Assembly: GCA_020073375.1 (NCBI GenBank) | Contig: JAIQFG010000023.1 | Span: 1-53,096, forward strand | DNA from: Terriglobia bacterium | GTDB lineage: Bacteria; Acidobacteriota; Terriglobia; Acidiferrales; UBA7541 | Direction: 5' to 3' | DNA: 53,096 nt | Part shown: positions 1 through 8,916 of the stretch, in pieces | Layout of the letters: every line of letters begins with the position of its first letter | Position numbering within the stretch: the first letter of the stretch is position 1 | Notes under the pieces: generated by a model | Told to the model about the DNA's origin: nothing | The model's input: only the letters and a program-made list of their open reading frames with translations | Database searches by the model: none | Made by a program: the position numbers and the translations under genes

Positions 1-1230
1 GCTCGGCTGAATCCAGTGGTTCAGGCCGTGCGCGTTCATCAAAATCCAGAGGTTGAGCGCTGCGCCCAGCGAAGTGCTCACCCACGTGACGATTTTGTAT
101 TTGCGGACTTTATCCGCGGCCTGGCTGGCGTGCCGGTCGAAATACGCGATCTGGTGCTGCACGCGCTCCTCGCGATAGGCGCGCTTGAATTCCTCCAGCG
201 TCGATTGCCGCGACGAGACGTCCGACAAATTCAGAAAATTCAGCGCCGCCAAGACTCCGGCAAGTTCCGGCACGGTTTCCGGGCCCACCGCGTCATACAG
301 CGCCGGCGTCTTCCACAGCGCCAGACACGAGCGGCAAATTTCCGCGGCGGTTCGTGTCCGGATCCAGACCGATTGCCGGCGGTTCAGCCTCGTAAGAATG
401 GGAAGCCCCGCCGCCAGCAGGCCCAGCGAAGTCCCTATCCATAGCCAGACCACGCTTGAGCCGCTGAAAGAAATTCGCCCGCTCAGCAGCGCCGCGCCCG
501 CCGTGCAAAAAATGGGGATTGCCGCAAGCCGCCGGAATTGCGGGGCCACGCGCCCCGCGGTTTCGTCCACTTTTGCTAGCCACGCCCGCGCCAGAGCATA
601 GGGAGTGTTTGCGGGCAGCGCCGAAGCAGGTTCGTCGAGACCATTCAGGAAGTCGAGTTCCGGATCGCGCAGCAAATCAGGCTTCTCGTTCAGCGCGCGC
701 ACCTCTCCCGTGACGCTGTGGATCCAGATGATCTGCCGCCCCTGCTCCTCGGCGAAGCGAACCATGTCGGCCGTGCCGCCCAGGCCTTGGCTGGGGCCGC
801 CGTCCCACAGCGCGATCAGCAACTGGCTCTGCTGCACGGTTTCGATGCCGCACTCGTAGTAGCGCTGCGGCGCTTGCTCGCTCTCTCCGGTCACTTCCAC
901 CGACAACGCCTGGGCGAGCACGCGCTCGACGCGCTCCCAGGTGGGGCCGTCGAAATCCTCGCGGAATCGTTCCCTGGGCATCGGCAAAAAAATCCGGAGC
1001 GGGAAATGCATCGCCAGGCAGGTTTCGGCAAACAGAAGATCTCCGCCCGCGGCCACCGACGAGATACCGTAGGCCACGCCCGGAATTTTGGCCTTCCATT
1101 CCTCGAGCGCTTTTCGTATCGCCGCGCGGGATTTTTGTTCGTCGGGAAGGGTTCGGTGCCCGGTGAATCCGATGGCCCAGGCGGGCGGAAGTTTTATTGC
1201 AGATCGCATTGTCTGGCCGGCGCCGCTCAT
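1..1230 (-). CDS. SLOG-domain protein with SLATT-like membrane region (partial)
   Basis: The gene continues beyond the left edge; 410 codons are visible without a stop. The ATG at 1230 is preferred, with an in-frame ATG at 1209. Residues about 12-170 look like a SLOG (LOG/DprA-like Rossmann) domain: an opening GFTGHR, then an AAGGD turn and a later GLGGTADM glycine loop that would bind a nucleotide ligand. Two hydrophobic segments follow (about 232-252 and 258-280), then a polar stretch, then a charged segment with REERVQHQIAYFDRHAS leading into another membrane helix (about 385-403). That last pattern resembles the start of SLATT domains, the two-helix membrane effectors found with SLOG and SMODS proteins. 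It lies 76 bp downstream of the TIR gene on the same strand, so co-transcription is likely. SLOG domains are known to sense nucleotide-derived signals and SLATT domains are predicted membrane effectors; their use here is inference. Confidence 0.65.
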   Translation of the reverse strand, partial: MSGAGQTMRSAIKLPPAWAIGFTGHRTLPDEQKSRAAIRKALEEWKAKIPGVAYGISSVAAGGDLLFAETCLAMHFPLRIFLPMPRERFREDFDGPTWERVERVLAQALSVEVTGESEQAPQRYYECGIETVQQSQLLIALWDGGPSQGLGGTADMVRFAEEQGRQIIWIHSVTGEVRALNEKPDLLRDPELDFLNGLDEPASALPANTPYALARAWLAKVDETAGRVAPQFRRLAAIPIFCTAGAALLSGRISFSGSSVVWLWIGTSLGLLAAGLPILTRLNRRQSVWIRTRTAAEICRSCLALWKTPALYDAVGPETVPELAGVLAALNFLNLSDVSSRQSTLEEFKRAYREERVQHQIAYFDRHASQAADKVRKYKIVTWVSTSLGAALNLWILMNAHGLNHWIQPS

Positions 1231-1306
1231 GCAAGGTTCCGCAATACGGATGGAATTGCGAAGAGGGTATATCCGGCGGCCACAATGTCGCGGATGGTAG
1301 ACATGC

Positions 1307-3319
1307 CTACTCGACTGAAAGACGCGACTTCATCAGGACCACGACGTACGGATTGAGCGTGGACATCGTGTAGTAAATGTCCAGTTCGTTGCCGCGCAGC
1401 CTGGTCCAGCGTTCGACCATGTAGGGTGCGTAGGCTCCCCCGATGACGGCTTCCGGATCGGCCTCATTTCGCAGCATGTGGAGGGGGCCTGCGAGCCCGT
1501 CATTCGGTCTTGCGCGAGGATTGTGAATGTATTTTCCGAGCGCGCCATTGACCAAGCCGTTGAAAATCAGTTGCGGCTCGCTCCACGGCCCCCACGGCGT
1601 GCGCGAATAGGAAAACGTAATCCCCGCGGGGGCGGTGCGGCGGTCATAGGTCATCAGCCACAGGCCCAGGTCTTTGCACCAGGTGACCGACAGATCGCCA
1701 AGCGTGCCGTCCTTGACCACCGGTTGCGCGTCCGCTTCGGCGCCGCTCCACTTCGGAGCCCCGGCCGTGTCCATCCCCGCGAAAAATTTTGTTCCAGCGC
1801 CCGATTCAAATTGGGCGGCCGGGACGATCGCCAGATACGCGTCGCTCTCGCGGTATGCGCCCGTGCCCCACATCAACACCCAGGGCCCGCCCGGCGGAAA
1901 TCCGGTGGCGCCTTCCGGCTGTTCGTGCAGCGACATTTTCAGGAATCGCCCGGAGGGCATTTGCGAGATCGTGCGAAGGGATTCAAAATTCGCGGGGGGA
2001 GTGAATTTCGTCAGAACGGAATGTTCCGTTCTGCGGTTCCTCGGATCGTTCGTGCGAACTGCGACATATACCTGGTCCTTCAGGCTGATGCCGGCAAGGG
2101 GCACGCCATTGGCGCCCATGTTTATCCCGGCGGGCTGAATGGAGACATACCTTCCTTTGGCCCTGGTCAGAAAATCCAGGTGGACGCCGGATTCCGGATC
2201 GGTTGCGTCCGAAGTGGCGAGGGCATCGGGCCATCGGGGCATGTCTCCCACGATGTCACCGAAAAGGAAGTAAGCGTGTCCATCATGCTCAAACGAAGTG
2301 CCGAGCTCCGCGCCTTCGATGCCGTACCGCGTGTTGGTCTGGTTGCCGGTGGGCTGGTGCCGCTCCTTGTCCTGATCTCCGATGAGCTGTTCGAGCTTGA
2401 CGGTCGAACCAGCCGTTTCGTGAAACACGAGGTTGCGGGAATGCTCGGCGACGGGCGCGGCCTTCGCCGGACTCGGTTGGTTAGGTGAGGCGGGTTTGGC
2501 CGGTGGCTCCGCGGCTGTTGCGCTCGCTTTTTTTGCCGCGGCGTTTGCGGCAGCGGTTGACGCTGCGATTTTTGACGCGGTTGCAATCGCAGGGCCTGCC
2601 GCTTCCGGCATCACCGGCGCAGGCCGCGCGTTTGTCTGGGCCGCCACCGGCGGGCTGCCCGGCGGAGTTGCTGAAGAAGTCGTGGAGAGAGATGCGGAAT
2701 GGTCGGCGGAGGGCGTCTCCGATCTGGACCGCAGCATCACGAAGCCAAGCACCAGAACGATGGCGATCAGCGACCCGATCGCGGCGTACATCCATGTGGG
2801 CTGCTTGGCGGGAGGCGCGGGACGAGACGGGGCCGCCGCCGGCATGGGTTGCATTTGCGGCGGCGGGGCCGCCATCCGCTCACCGAACGCAGTATTTGAC
2901 TTCGCAACCGGGACGCCGCGCGCCAGCAACGTCCGCACGTTCGCGGAGAGTCTTTCCAGGTGTGCTTCGAGCGGCGGCGTCAGCGCGTCCAGCCAGTGTA
3001 CGCTGCCGATAAAATAATCGAGCGACTTCGCAGGGAGCACGTCCTCGATGCGCAGCGGCATGATGGTCGATCCCTGGCTGACCGCGCGTTCGATCTCCTT
3101 CGGAATGTGGCCGGAGAGGTTTGCCTTTGAGGAAAACACCAGCACCATGATGCGGCATTCATGGATGGCGTCGATGATGGCTTCGCCGTAGTGCAGCCCC
3201 GGCAGGACGTCGCGCGGTGCGATCCAGCAGCGCACGCCATGCGATTCGAGCGAGGCGCACACCGCGTCCGCGACGGTCTTGTCACCGGAAGCGTAGCTGA
3301 TAAATACGTCGTGCGCCAT
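1307..3319 (-). CDS. TIR domain - transmembrane - DUF4185-like beta-propeller protein
   Basis: A 670-residue protein starting at ATG 3319; an upstream in-frame start at 3427 would add 36 residues unlike any TIR N-terminus. Residues 1-135 form a TIR domain (TIR_2 type): HDVFISYAS strand, WIAPRD and PGLHYGEAI box, and Glu75 in IPKEIERA at the position of the catalytic glutamate of TIR NADases. A Pro/Ala-rich linker leads to one hydrophobic helix (IGSLIAIVLVLGFVML, about 220), then an Ala/Pro/Ser-rich spacer, then about 340 residues matching DUF4185 (GNQTNTRYGIEG, YFLFGDI, WGTGAYR, TPWGPWSEP, IHNPRA), a beta-propeller related to glycoside-hydrolase folds. Predicted topology is TIR inside, propeller outside, as in a receptor. 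It is followed by the SLOG gene. The family identities are from recognised motifs; signalling is inference. Confidence 0.8.
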   Translation of the reverse strand: MAHDVFISYASGDKTVADAVCASLESHGVRCWIAPRDVLPGLHYGEAIIDAIHECRIMVLVFSSKANLSGHIPKEIERAVSQGSTIMPLRIEDVLPAKSLDYFIGSVHWLDALTPPLEAHLERLSANVRTLLARGVPVAKSNTAFGERMAAPPPQMQPMPAAAPSRPAPPAKQPTWMYAAIGSLIAIVLVLGFVMLRSRSETPSADHSASLSTTSSATPPGSPPVAAQTNARPAPVMPEAAGPAIATASKIAASTAAANAAAKKASATAAEPPAKPASPNQPSPAKAAPVAEHSRNLVFHETAGSTVKLEQLIGDQDKERHQPTGNQTNTRYGIEGAELGTSFEHDGHAYFLFGDIVGDMPRWPDALATSDATDPESGVHLDFLTRAKGRYVSIQPAGINMGANGVPLAGISLKDQVYVAVRTNDPRNRRTEHSVLTKFTPPANFESLRTISQMPSGRFLKMSLHEQPEGATGFPPGGPWVLMWGTGAYRESDAYLAIVPAAQFESGAGTKFFAGMDTAGAPKWSGAEADAQPVVKDGTLGDLSVTWCKDLGLWLMTYDRRTAPAGITFSYSRTPWGPWSEPQLIFNGLVNGALGKYIHNPRARPNDGLAGPLHMLRNEADPEAVIGGAYAPYMVERWTRLRGNELDIYYTMSTLNPYVVVLMKSRLSVE

Positions 3320-3435
3320 GGGCGGAAATTGTTTCCCCTCTGGTTGCCATATCGTTTGAATAATCTGGCGGGCGCATTCTAGCACGGGAGGTTTTGGGTT
3401 GCAGCAAGCCGTGCCCGCGCAACACACGCACCCCG

Positions 3436-4977
3436 CTAACTCTGCCGGGCCGGCTTAGGATCCATTCCCCGGGCGCTGAGCGCGCTGGCGAGCGTCAATC
3501 CAATGGCAGTCCAAAGAACGATTCGATATCCGGAAAGGAAAGATGCAGCGACGGCCTGATTCACTTGCGGATTCTCGCTCCGGATGGCAGCAAGGCTGGG
3601 GCGATTCCGATCCAAATCGGCTCGCTCGGCGGGCGAAAGAGAAAGCACGTCGATTCGCCGGTTCAATGCACGATTGAATCCCGCGACCAGCAGGAGGCCG
3701 AAGACGGCGACCGCAAGGAGTCCCGCAATTCGCGATACGGCGTTATTCACTCCTGAGGCGATTCCCGCCTGGTTTTCCGGCACAGCATTCATCACCGTGG
3801 TGGTAAGCGGAGCTACACTGATTGCCATGCCCAAACCCAAGACCACGAGCGCTGGAAAAAAGGTGGTCCAATAGGAACCACCAATTCCTGGACGCAGCAG
3901 CAGCGCAAAACCAAGCGCGGCGACCAGCGGCCCTGCCGTAAGCGGCACTTTTGTCCCATACCGGCTGATCAGGCCCCCGGACCAGCGAGAGAGAAGGAAG
4001 ATCACCAAAATTAGGGGGAGCAGAGCGGCTCCGGCTTCGGTGGCCGGGTAGCGCTGCACCTGGATCAGATTGAGAGGCAGAAAAAACAGGATGCCACCAA
4101 ATGCCGCATAGAGAAAGAACGTGAGCAGATTCGCGCCGCTGAAATTGCGCGACCGGAACAGCGCCAGCGAGACCATCGGCGAAGCGGTTCGTGCCTCCAC
4201 CACCAGAAAAACGGCAAGGGCGGCAATCCCGGCGACACCTGCCAGGCTCACGGCGATTCCGCCTCGCGGCGCTTCAATTAATGAGAAAGTGATTGCGCCC
4301 AGGCCCGCTGTGGCGAGCAAGGCTCCCAGCCAGTCGAGCCTGCCACTCATTGCATCGTTCCGGCTCTCGGGCACGCGCCACAGCGCGATCCCGGTCACGA
4401 CCAGCGCGATCGGAACACTGATGAAAAACACCCAGCGCCACGACGCATGATCCACAAGCCATCCGCCAAGCACGGGCCCGATGGCCGCCGTGATCGCCGT
4501 GAAACCCGACCAGGTGCCAATCGCCCGGCCACGCTCGCCGGCGGAAAACGATGCGCTGATCAGCGCCAGGCTGCCCGGCACCAGCAGCGCCGCTCCCACG
4601 CCTTGCGCGCCGCGCGCGACGACAAGCAGTGAAATGGAAGCCGCGAACCCACAACACGCCGAGGCCGCGGCAAACAACAGCACGCCATAGATAAAAATTC
4701 TTCTTCGTCCGTAGCGGTCTCCCAGCGATCCGCCAACCAGCAACAAGGAGGCGAGAAGCAGCGCATAGGCCTCCACTACCCACTGAATGTCGCTGACCGT
4801 GGCGTGCAGCGCCGATTGCAGTGCGGGAAGAGCTACGTTCACGACCGTTCCGTCAATGAACGCCATGCTGGTGCCGAGAATCGTGGCGGCCAAAATCCAG
4901 TTGCCGTTTTCGGCAGCGGGCATCGGGGGTGTCCCGGATAGAATCGCCCCTTCATCGCAGGGTGGCCTGACCGTCAT
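3436..4977 (-). CDS. MFS multidrug efflux transporter, DHA2 (14-TM) type
   Basis: A 513-residue integral membrane protein of the major facilitator superfamily, drug:H+ antiporter-2 type (EmrB/QacA-like). It should export toxic organic compounds using the proton gradient. Visible marks are the helix-1 motif [15 protein letters not shown], the loop 2-3 motif [11 protein letters not shown], and the helix-5 antiporter motif [20 protein letters not shown], with about 14 hydrophobic segments. The ATG at 4977 follows a GGGCGGGG purine stretch; an in-frame start at 5133 would add 52 polar residues not typical of the family. No regulator or membrane-fusion partner gene sits next to it. It ends 116 bp upstream of the TIR gene on the same strand, so read-through is possible, but a functional link is not supported. 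Confidence 0.88.
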   Translation of the reverse strand: MTVRPPCDEGAILSGTPPMPAAENGNWILAATILGTSMAFIDGTVVNVALPALQSALHATVSDIQWVVEAYALLLASLLLVGGSLGDRYGRRRIFIYGVLLFAAASACCGFAASISLLVVARGAQGVGAALLVPGSLALISASFSAGERGRAIGTWSGFTAITAAIGPVLGGWLVDHASWRWVFFISVPIALVVTGIALWRVPESRNDAMSGRLDWLGALLATAGLGAITFSLIEAPRGGIAVSLAGVAGIAALAVFLVVEARTASPMVSLALFRSRNFSGANLLTFFLYAAFGGILFFLPLNLIQVQRYPATEAGAALLPLILVIFLLSRWSGGLISRYGTKVPLTAGPLVAALGFALLLRPGIGGSYWTTFFPALVVLGLGMAISVAPLTTTVMNAVPENQAGIASGVNNAVSRIAGLLAVAVFGLLLVAGFNRALNRRIDVLSLSPAERADLDRNRPSLAAIRSENPQVNQAVAASFLSGYRIVLWTAIGLTLASALSARGMDPKPARQS

Positions 4978-5303
4978 CGTGGTTGCCCCGCCCTTCGCAG
5001 GATTCGTTCCCAGGCATGATGCCTCAATACTCTGGTCATCCGAAAGATTGTCTGTAGAAATTAGATTCTTGTGCGGCCTTTCGAGCTCTTCCAGCTTTCG
5101 GCAATTTTCCCAACGCGCAGCCAGGCCTTGCACGAAATAGCTCCTTGTTCGGCTAATCTCCCCGCGAAGCCCGGATGGAGGTCATTACAGTGCAGTTCGG
5201 TATATACTTCGCCCAACGGGCAGGCCTGTGCGCGCCTGCCGTCCCGATGTGGTCCGTGGCTCATTATCCTAAAGTAAGGAAAAATGTGAGGAGGGAAGGA
5301 CCA

Positions 5304-6200
5304 ATGAACTCTAAACGGAAACTCGCACTCGGGTTGGCGATGGGCGCGGCGCTGGCTGCGCTGGCCACGGCGGCCGCCGCGCAGCAGCAGCCCGTGCCGC
5401 TGAAGGTGGCGAAAATCAAGGACAACATCTACTGGACCCAGGGCGGGGCGGGCGGCAACACGGGAATTATCGTGGGAGCGGCAGGCGTGATCGTCGTGGA
5501 TACGAAAACGACGGTGGATTCCTCAAAGGAAGTTCAGGCCGAAATCGCCAAGATCACGCCGAAGCCGGTGGACACCGCGATCGTCACGCACAGCGATGGC
5601 GACCACGTCAACGGCCTCGCCGGATTTCCCCCGGGCCTGACGATCATAGCCCAAGAAAATTGCAAGAAGGAAATGGAGGCTTCCGCCGGAGGCCGCGGCG
5701 CCGCTCCGCAGGATCGCCTGCCCAACAAGCTGATCGCAAAGGACGAGAGCATGACCATCGACGGCGTGCACGTGCGGCTGCTGCACTTTGCGCCGGCCCA
5801 CACCAGCGGGGACCTGATCGTGTTCTTCCCCGATCAGAAGGTGGTGCTCGGCGGAGACCTGCTGGTCACCAACCGTCCCGACACCAATATCCACGTCGAT
5901 AAACACGGCTCAGCCGCGGGCTGGATGGAAAGTGCCAAGGGCATGATCGCCCTCGACGCCGACGTCTACGTCACGGGCCACGGCGATCTGATGACCAAGG
6001 ACGACGTGAAGAAAAAACTGGCGTTCATTTCGGACAAGTGGGACAAGATCAAGGCCATGTCCGCTCAAGGAAAATCCCTCGACGAAATCAAGACCGCTCA
6101 GGGCGAATCCACCGCGCCTCCCGTGGCCAACGCGCAGGGCAACATGCCTGCTCCGACCTTGACCGAGGTCATGTACAACGAAATGAAGATGAAGATGTAA
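5304..6200 (+). CDS. Exported MBL-fold metallo-hydrolase with HxDxDH site
   Basis: A 298-residue protein with a cleavable signal peptide (basic start, Ala/Leu core, likely cut after AAAA before QQQP). ATG 5304 follows a strong AGGAGGGAAGG ribosome site, which decides the start against the in-frame upstream start at 5175. The mature part has the metallo-beta-lactamase fold: the metal loop at 96-101 is HSDGDH, with later HTSGD and TGHGD motifs. The usual HxHxDH has Asp in place of the second His here, so metal loading may differ from standard two-zinc hydrolases. The substrate is unknown. The gene is transcribed away from the MFS gene and stands alone. A class B beta-lactamase is possible but not shown. 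Confidence 0.85.
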   Translation: MNSKRKLALGLAMGAALAALATAAAAQQQPVPLKVAKIKDNIYWTQGGAGGNTGIIVGAAGVIVVDTKTTVDSSKEVQAEIAKITPKPVDTAIVTHSDGDHVNGLAGFPPGLTIIAQENCKKEMEASAGGRGAAPQDRLPNKLIAKDESMTIDGVHVRLLHFAPAHTSGDLIVFFPDQKVVLGGDLLVTNRPDTNIHVDKHGSAAGWMESAKGMIALDADVYVTGHGDLMTKDDVKKKLAFISDKWDKIKAMSAQGKSLDEIKTAQGESTAPPVANAQGNMPAPTLTEVMYNEMKMKM

Positions 6201-6232
6201 CGGCGCGAGCCGGGCGGAAAGGATTCGGCCGG

Positions 6233-6436
6233 TCAGTTTCGCGTCGCATTCTGTCCGGCCTTCCTGCTGCTGAACAGATAACCGTAATATAAGCTGTTGC
6301 AATTTCTGCAGGAGTAGTGCCGCACCAGGACCATTTGCAGCAGGACTCGTTTGAGCGAAACGCGCGCCCGATGACGGTAGACCTCGAAGCTGCCGCACCT
6401 CGGGCATTGGCGAACGCGCGACCAGGGCTTCCACAT
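6233..6436 (-). CDS. Small zinc-ribbon protein
   Basis: A predicted 67-residue protein with a CPRC...CRNC arrangement (two CxxC pairs about 27 residues apart) and an Arg-rich middle (YRHRARVSLKRVLL), expected to bind one zinc ion. Start ATG 6436 follows a short GGGA; a longer in-frame start at 6526 would begin inside an intergenic palindrome and is less likely. It ends 33 bp from the end of the convergent MBL gene. The same layout (CPLC, basic loop, Leu-rich stretch, CRQC, GF) recurs in the ORF at 18038-18283, so the two look like paralogues. Function is unknown. Confidence 0.55.
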   Translation of the reverse strand: MWKPWSRVRQCPRCGSFEVYRHRARVSLKRVLLQMVLVRHYSCRNCNSLYYGYLFSSRKAGQNATRN

Positions 6437-6513
6437 TCCCGATATGTTTGCGCATGCCGCGCGGCGCGTCAACCCCGTGAAGTAGCGCGAACCGGCGAGG
6501 TGGGCAGGTTTTT

Positions 6514-6594
6514 GTAGGGCAAACACTCTTGTCTGTCCGGTTTTGTGCGCGGCATCGAAAATCTAAACCGGACAGACAAGAGTGTCTGTCCTAC
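6514..6594. repeat. GTAG...CTAC palindromic element, GACAGACAAGAGTGTCTGTC core
   Basis: This is an imperfect inverted repeat of about 80 bp. The left arm reads GTAGGGCAAACACTCTTGTC and continues TGTCCGG; the right arm is CCGGACAGACAAGAGTGTC ending CCTAC, around a loop of about 20 bp. The same core occurs at 26236-26316. It sits in the roughly 300-bp stretch 6437-6744, in which I see no gene. Confidence 0.85.
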
Positions 6595-6744
6595 TTGGAT
6601 TGCATCCCGGGGATCGATTCAGTAGAATCCGCGTGCTCCGACCTTCGGCACTCCGTCACCAAACGATAGTTGGGCAGGACTAATCCGGGCGATCCGCGCA
6701 GCACAATTGGGAGCCCGGCAGCAGGGCCCTAAAGGAGGCCGATC

Positions 6745-7056
6745 ATGAAATACGTCATTTCCTGGCGCGAGCGCCCGGCAGCATCCGCAAGAGACTATGA
6801 AGCCGCGCATGACCGCGTGCTTGAGATTTTCAAGGACTGGAAAAAGCCGGCGAGCTTTACCATCCATCAGTTCGTGATCCGCGTGGGCGATTACGGCGGC
6901 TACATGATCTTGGAGACGGACAAGCCCACGGACATTCATTATTTCACGAGCTTTTTTGCGGTCTTCGAGTTCAAGGTGGAGACGGTGGTCGACGTGATGG
7001 ACGCGGTGGCGGCCGAGGTTGCAGCTATCGAGTTTCGCCGGAAGAATTTCTCTTAG
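6745..7056 (+). CDS. DUF3303 family protein
   Basis: A 103-residue cytosolic protein whose start is fixed by an AAAGGAGG ribosome site 7 bases before ATG 6745. It opens MKYVISWRERP, has ILETDKP in the middle and ends AAIEFRRKNF, matching the small ferredoxin-fold DUF3303 family, whose biochemical role is not known. No signal peptide or membrane helix is present. It stands alone between a palindromic repeat and the convergent acetamidase gene. A dimeric alpha-beta-barrel-like fold (as in the DUF1330 protein at 11111) is plausible; no substrate can be proposed. Confidence 0.75.
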   Translation: MKYVISWRERPAASARDYEAAHDRVLEIFKDWKKPASFTIHQFVIRVGDYGGYMILETDKPTDIHYFTSFFAVFEFKVETVVDVMDAVAAEVAAIEFRRKNFS

Positions 7057-7237
7057 CCAGGGCCGGCGGGCGGCGCCAGAACAATCCCCGGATTGCAATG
7101 TGGCTGACTGATCTGCATGGGCTCTGGGGCCCGGTTTCCGATAGTCCCTGAGGTTTCAACCAGTCGACGGATCGCGACAGACTGGAAGCCTTTCTGAGAA
7201 GAAATCTGAGAAATTGGCTGCGACATGGCTAAGAATC

Positions 7238-8596
7238 TTACTCCGCAAGACCGTACTGTTCCTTTAAGAAGGGCATCAAGCCTAGACGGTCAAGCCGGTC
7301 CACAGGCGCCCGGAAAGTCACCTGCACGACGCCCGGGTGCCTGCCAATTTCAATCCCGCCGGTAATCGTTGCGCGATTCTTTACTTCCGCGACCGTCATA
7401 TCCAAAAGGCGAGCGGCCCGCGCCAGGCCATTTTCCGTCGCGGCATTCAAATCCGAACCGGTGCCCACAAATGAGATGGGGGCGGATTCCTCCAGATGTT
7501 CCACGCCCCAATCCCTGGCTAAGGCCTCTGCCCGTGATCGTTCTGCGCGGGACAATGGTTGTGCAAGGTAAGGCAAATCTTCGGCTATCGGCAGCAGTAT
7601 CGGCCCGTCAATCGTCAAGCCTTTGATCACTTGCACTTGCAGCGTGACGATTCCGGAGACATCAGCCGTATGGCCGGCGATTTCGCCGTCGCCCTGCAGG
7701 GCATGCATGTCGCCCATGTATATGCCGCCACCTTTTACTTTCACGGGGCAAACCGCAATCGCTCCCGCTCGGACAATGTCGATGTCCATGTGTCCGTCCG
7801 TGCGATCCTCAAGCTGTTCGGCGGTAATTGCATATTCGTGCGGTGCGCCGATTAGAAACGACCCGAAGTCGCCTGCATTGTGAGAGTCCGGCATGCGAAT
7901 CGCCGGCGTGGTCCCGAACTGCCCCATGAATGGCCTCAAGCGAGCCACGAGTCCGACCAGGTCATGCGGAGCAAACGTCAGAATCGAGTTCTGTACGGAT
8001 TTTTCAGGGAGCGCTGCGTAGGATTTTGCATTGCGGGCTATTTGTTCAGCCGCATTCCGATGCAAGGTCAGGCCGATCGAGCGAATCTCGTCAAAGGCAA
8101 TCGTGTATCCGTTTGTAATCGTGAACGGTGAGCAGTCCGCCCCGCAATTTACGCAGCGAATTGCAGTCTGCCCGATTCCCTCGACACGCGTCTCCGGATT
8201 CAGTGTCCCGCATCCCGGACAACGCCCTGCCACGTAGGGGTCTCCCAGGAATCGCCCGGTCATCATTTGGTCATTCCCGGACGAAGTCGCGAGGGAGGTT
8301 ACGACAATTTCTTTGATGCGAATAGCCAGAGCGTCCCCAACTTCGGCCCCTGCAACGGCGACTGGGCGGGTAACTTCATGTCCGCCGCGAATTGCAGGAG
8401 TAATCATTGGTCCCCAGCATCCCGGCGCGGTGTTTGCAACGACGTGACCGCCGTCTCTTACGGGACCAAGCATGGGCTTGGCTGGGTCGAGCAATCCGTC
8501 GGTAAATTCGTTGACAAACACTGTTTCGGCGGCTGCAGCAACTCTTTCCATTCGATCGTCCGCAATCCGGCTGTGCAAATCCGTTTTTGTAACCAT
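7238..8596 (-). CDS. Acetamidase/formamidase family protein with Cys4 insertion
   Basis: A 452-residue member of the FmdA/AmdA family, which hydrolyses short amides such as formamide or acetamide to ammonia and the acid. Family signatures are NTAPGCWGP, RMPDSHNAGDFGSF, the metal-binding GGGIYMGDMHALQGDGEIAGHT and EVKNRATITGG. Start ATG 8596 follows GGGAGGAA; a longer frame from 8746 is not supported. Residues 126-155 hold CPGCG and, 20 residues on, CVNCGADC: a zinc-ribbon-like insertion that would bind a metal structurally. No signal peptide is seen, so the enzyme should be cytosolic. It has no linked urea or amide transporter here. The exact amide substrate cannot be read from sequence. Confidence 0.88.
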   Translation of the reverse strand: MVTKTDLHSRIADDRMERVAAAAETVFVNEFTDGLLDPAKPMLGPVRDGGHVVANTAPGCWGPMITPAIRGGHEVTRPVAVAGAEVGDALAIRIKEIVVTSLATSSGNDQMMTGRFLGDPYVAGRCPGCGTLNPETRVEGIGQTAIRCVNCGADCSPFTITNGYTIAFDEIRSIGLTLHRNAAEQIARNAKSYAALPEKSVQNSILTFAPHDLVGLVARLRPFMGQFGTTPAIRMPDSHNAGDFGSFLIGAPHEYAITAEQLEDRTDGHMDIDIVRAGAIAVCPVKVKGGGIYMGDMHALQGDGEIAGHTADVSGIVTLQVQVIKGLTIDGPILLPIAEDLPYLAQPLSRAERSRAEALARDWGVEHLEESAPISFVGTGSDLNAATENGLARAARLLDMTVAEVKNRATITGGIEIGRHPGVVQVTFRAPVDRLDRLGLMPFLKEQYGLAE

Positions 8597-8806
8597 TTCG
8601 ATCGGTTCCTCCCGTGGCACAAAAATGTTCTGCACCTTTTGCATCGTAAAGTCCAGCAAAAAGGGTCTAGCGAGAGGCGCCGAACCGGAAGATCCATCCC
8701 CGCTCAACCGGTCGAGCCGACATCGTTTATCAGAATGTGGCGGCAACCGTGCCGCCCTTGTCCTCTTGGGGTTCGACGGAGCAGTTACTTAAAAGTACCC
8801 ATCAAA

Positions 8807-8833
8807 GTCACCCAGTCACGTGATATGAGTCAC
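8807..8833. promoter_or_regulatory. Possible operator between divergent genes
   Basis: Three GTCAC words (8807, 8815, 8829) lie in the spacer between the acetamidase gene and the divergent small membrane-protein gene, and the middle one is part of a perfect TCACGTGA palindrome at 8816-8823. Such a cluster between divergent genes could bind a regulator. No clear -35/-10 pair was assigned and no regulator gene is adjacent, so this is only suggestive. Confidence 0.25.
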
Positions 8834-8916
8834 ATACATCCTTCTGCAAAAGTGATCTCATTTAGCTAGTCAGAGAGATAGCTCTCCATGCGGCTTGCAA
8901 TTTGAAGGAGGCGCGT

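Noticed and set aside
677..1356. Two overlapping frames (minus 677-1285 and plus 718-1356)
   Set aside because: Both overlap the SLOG-domain gene, whose frame has clear domain motifs and stays open to the window edge; the other two show only Arg/Gly-rich shadows.
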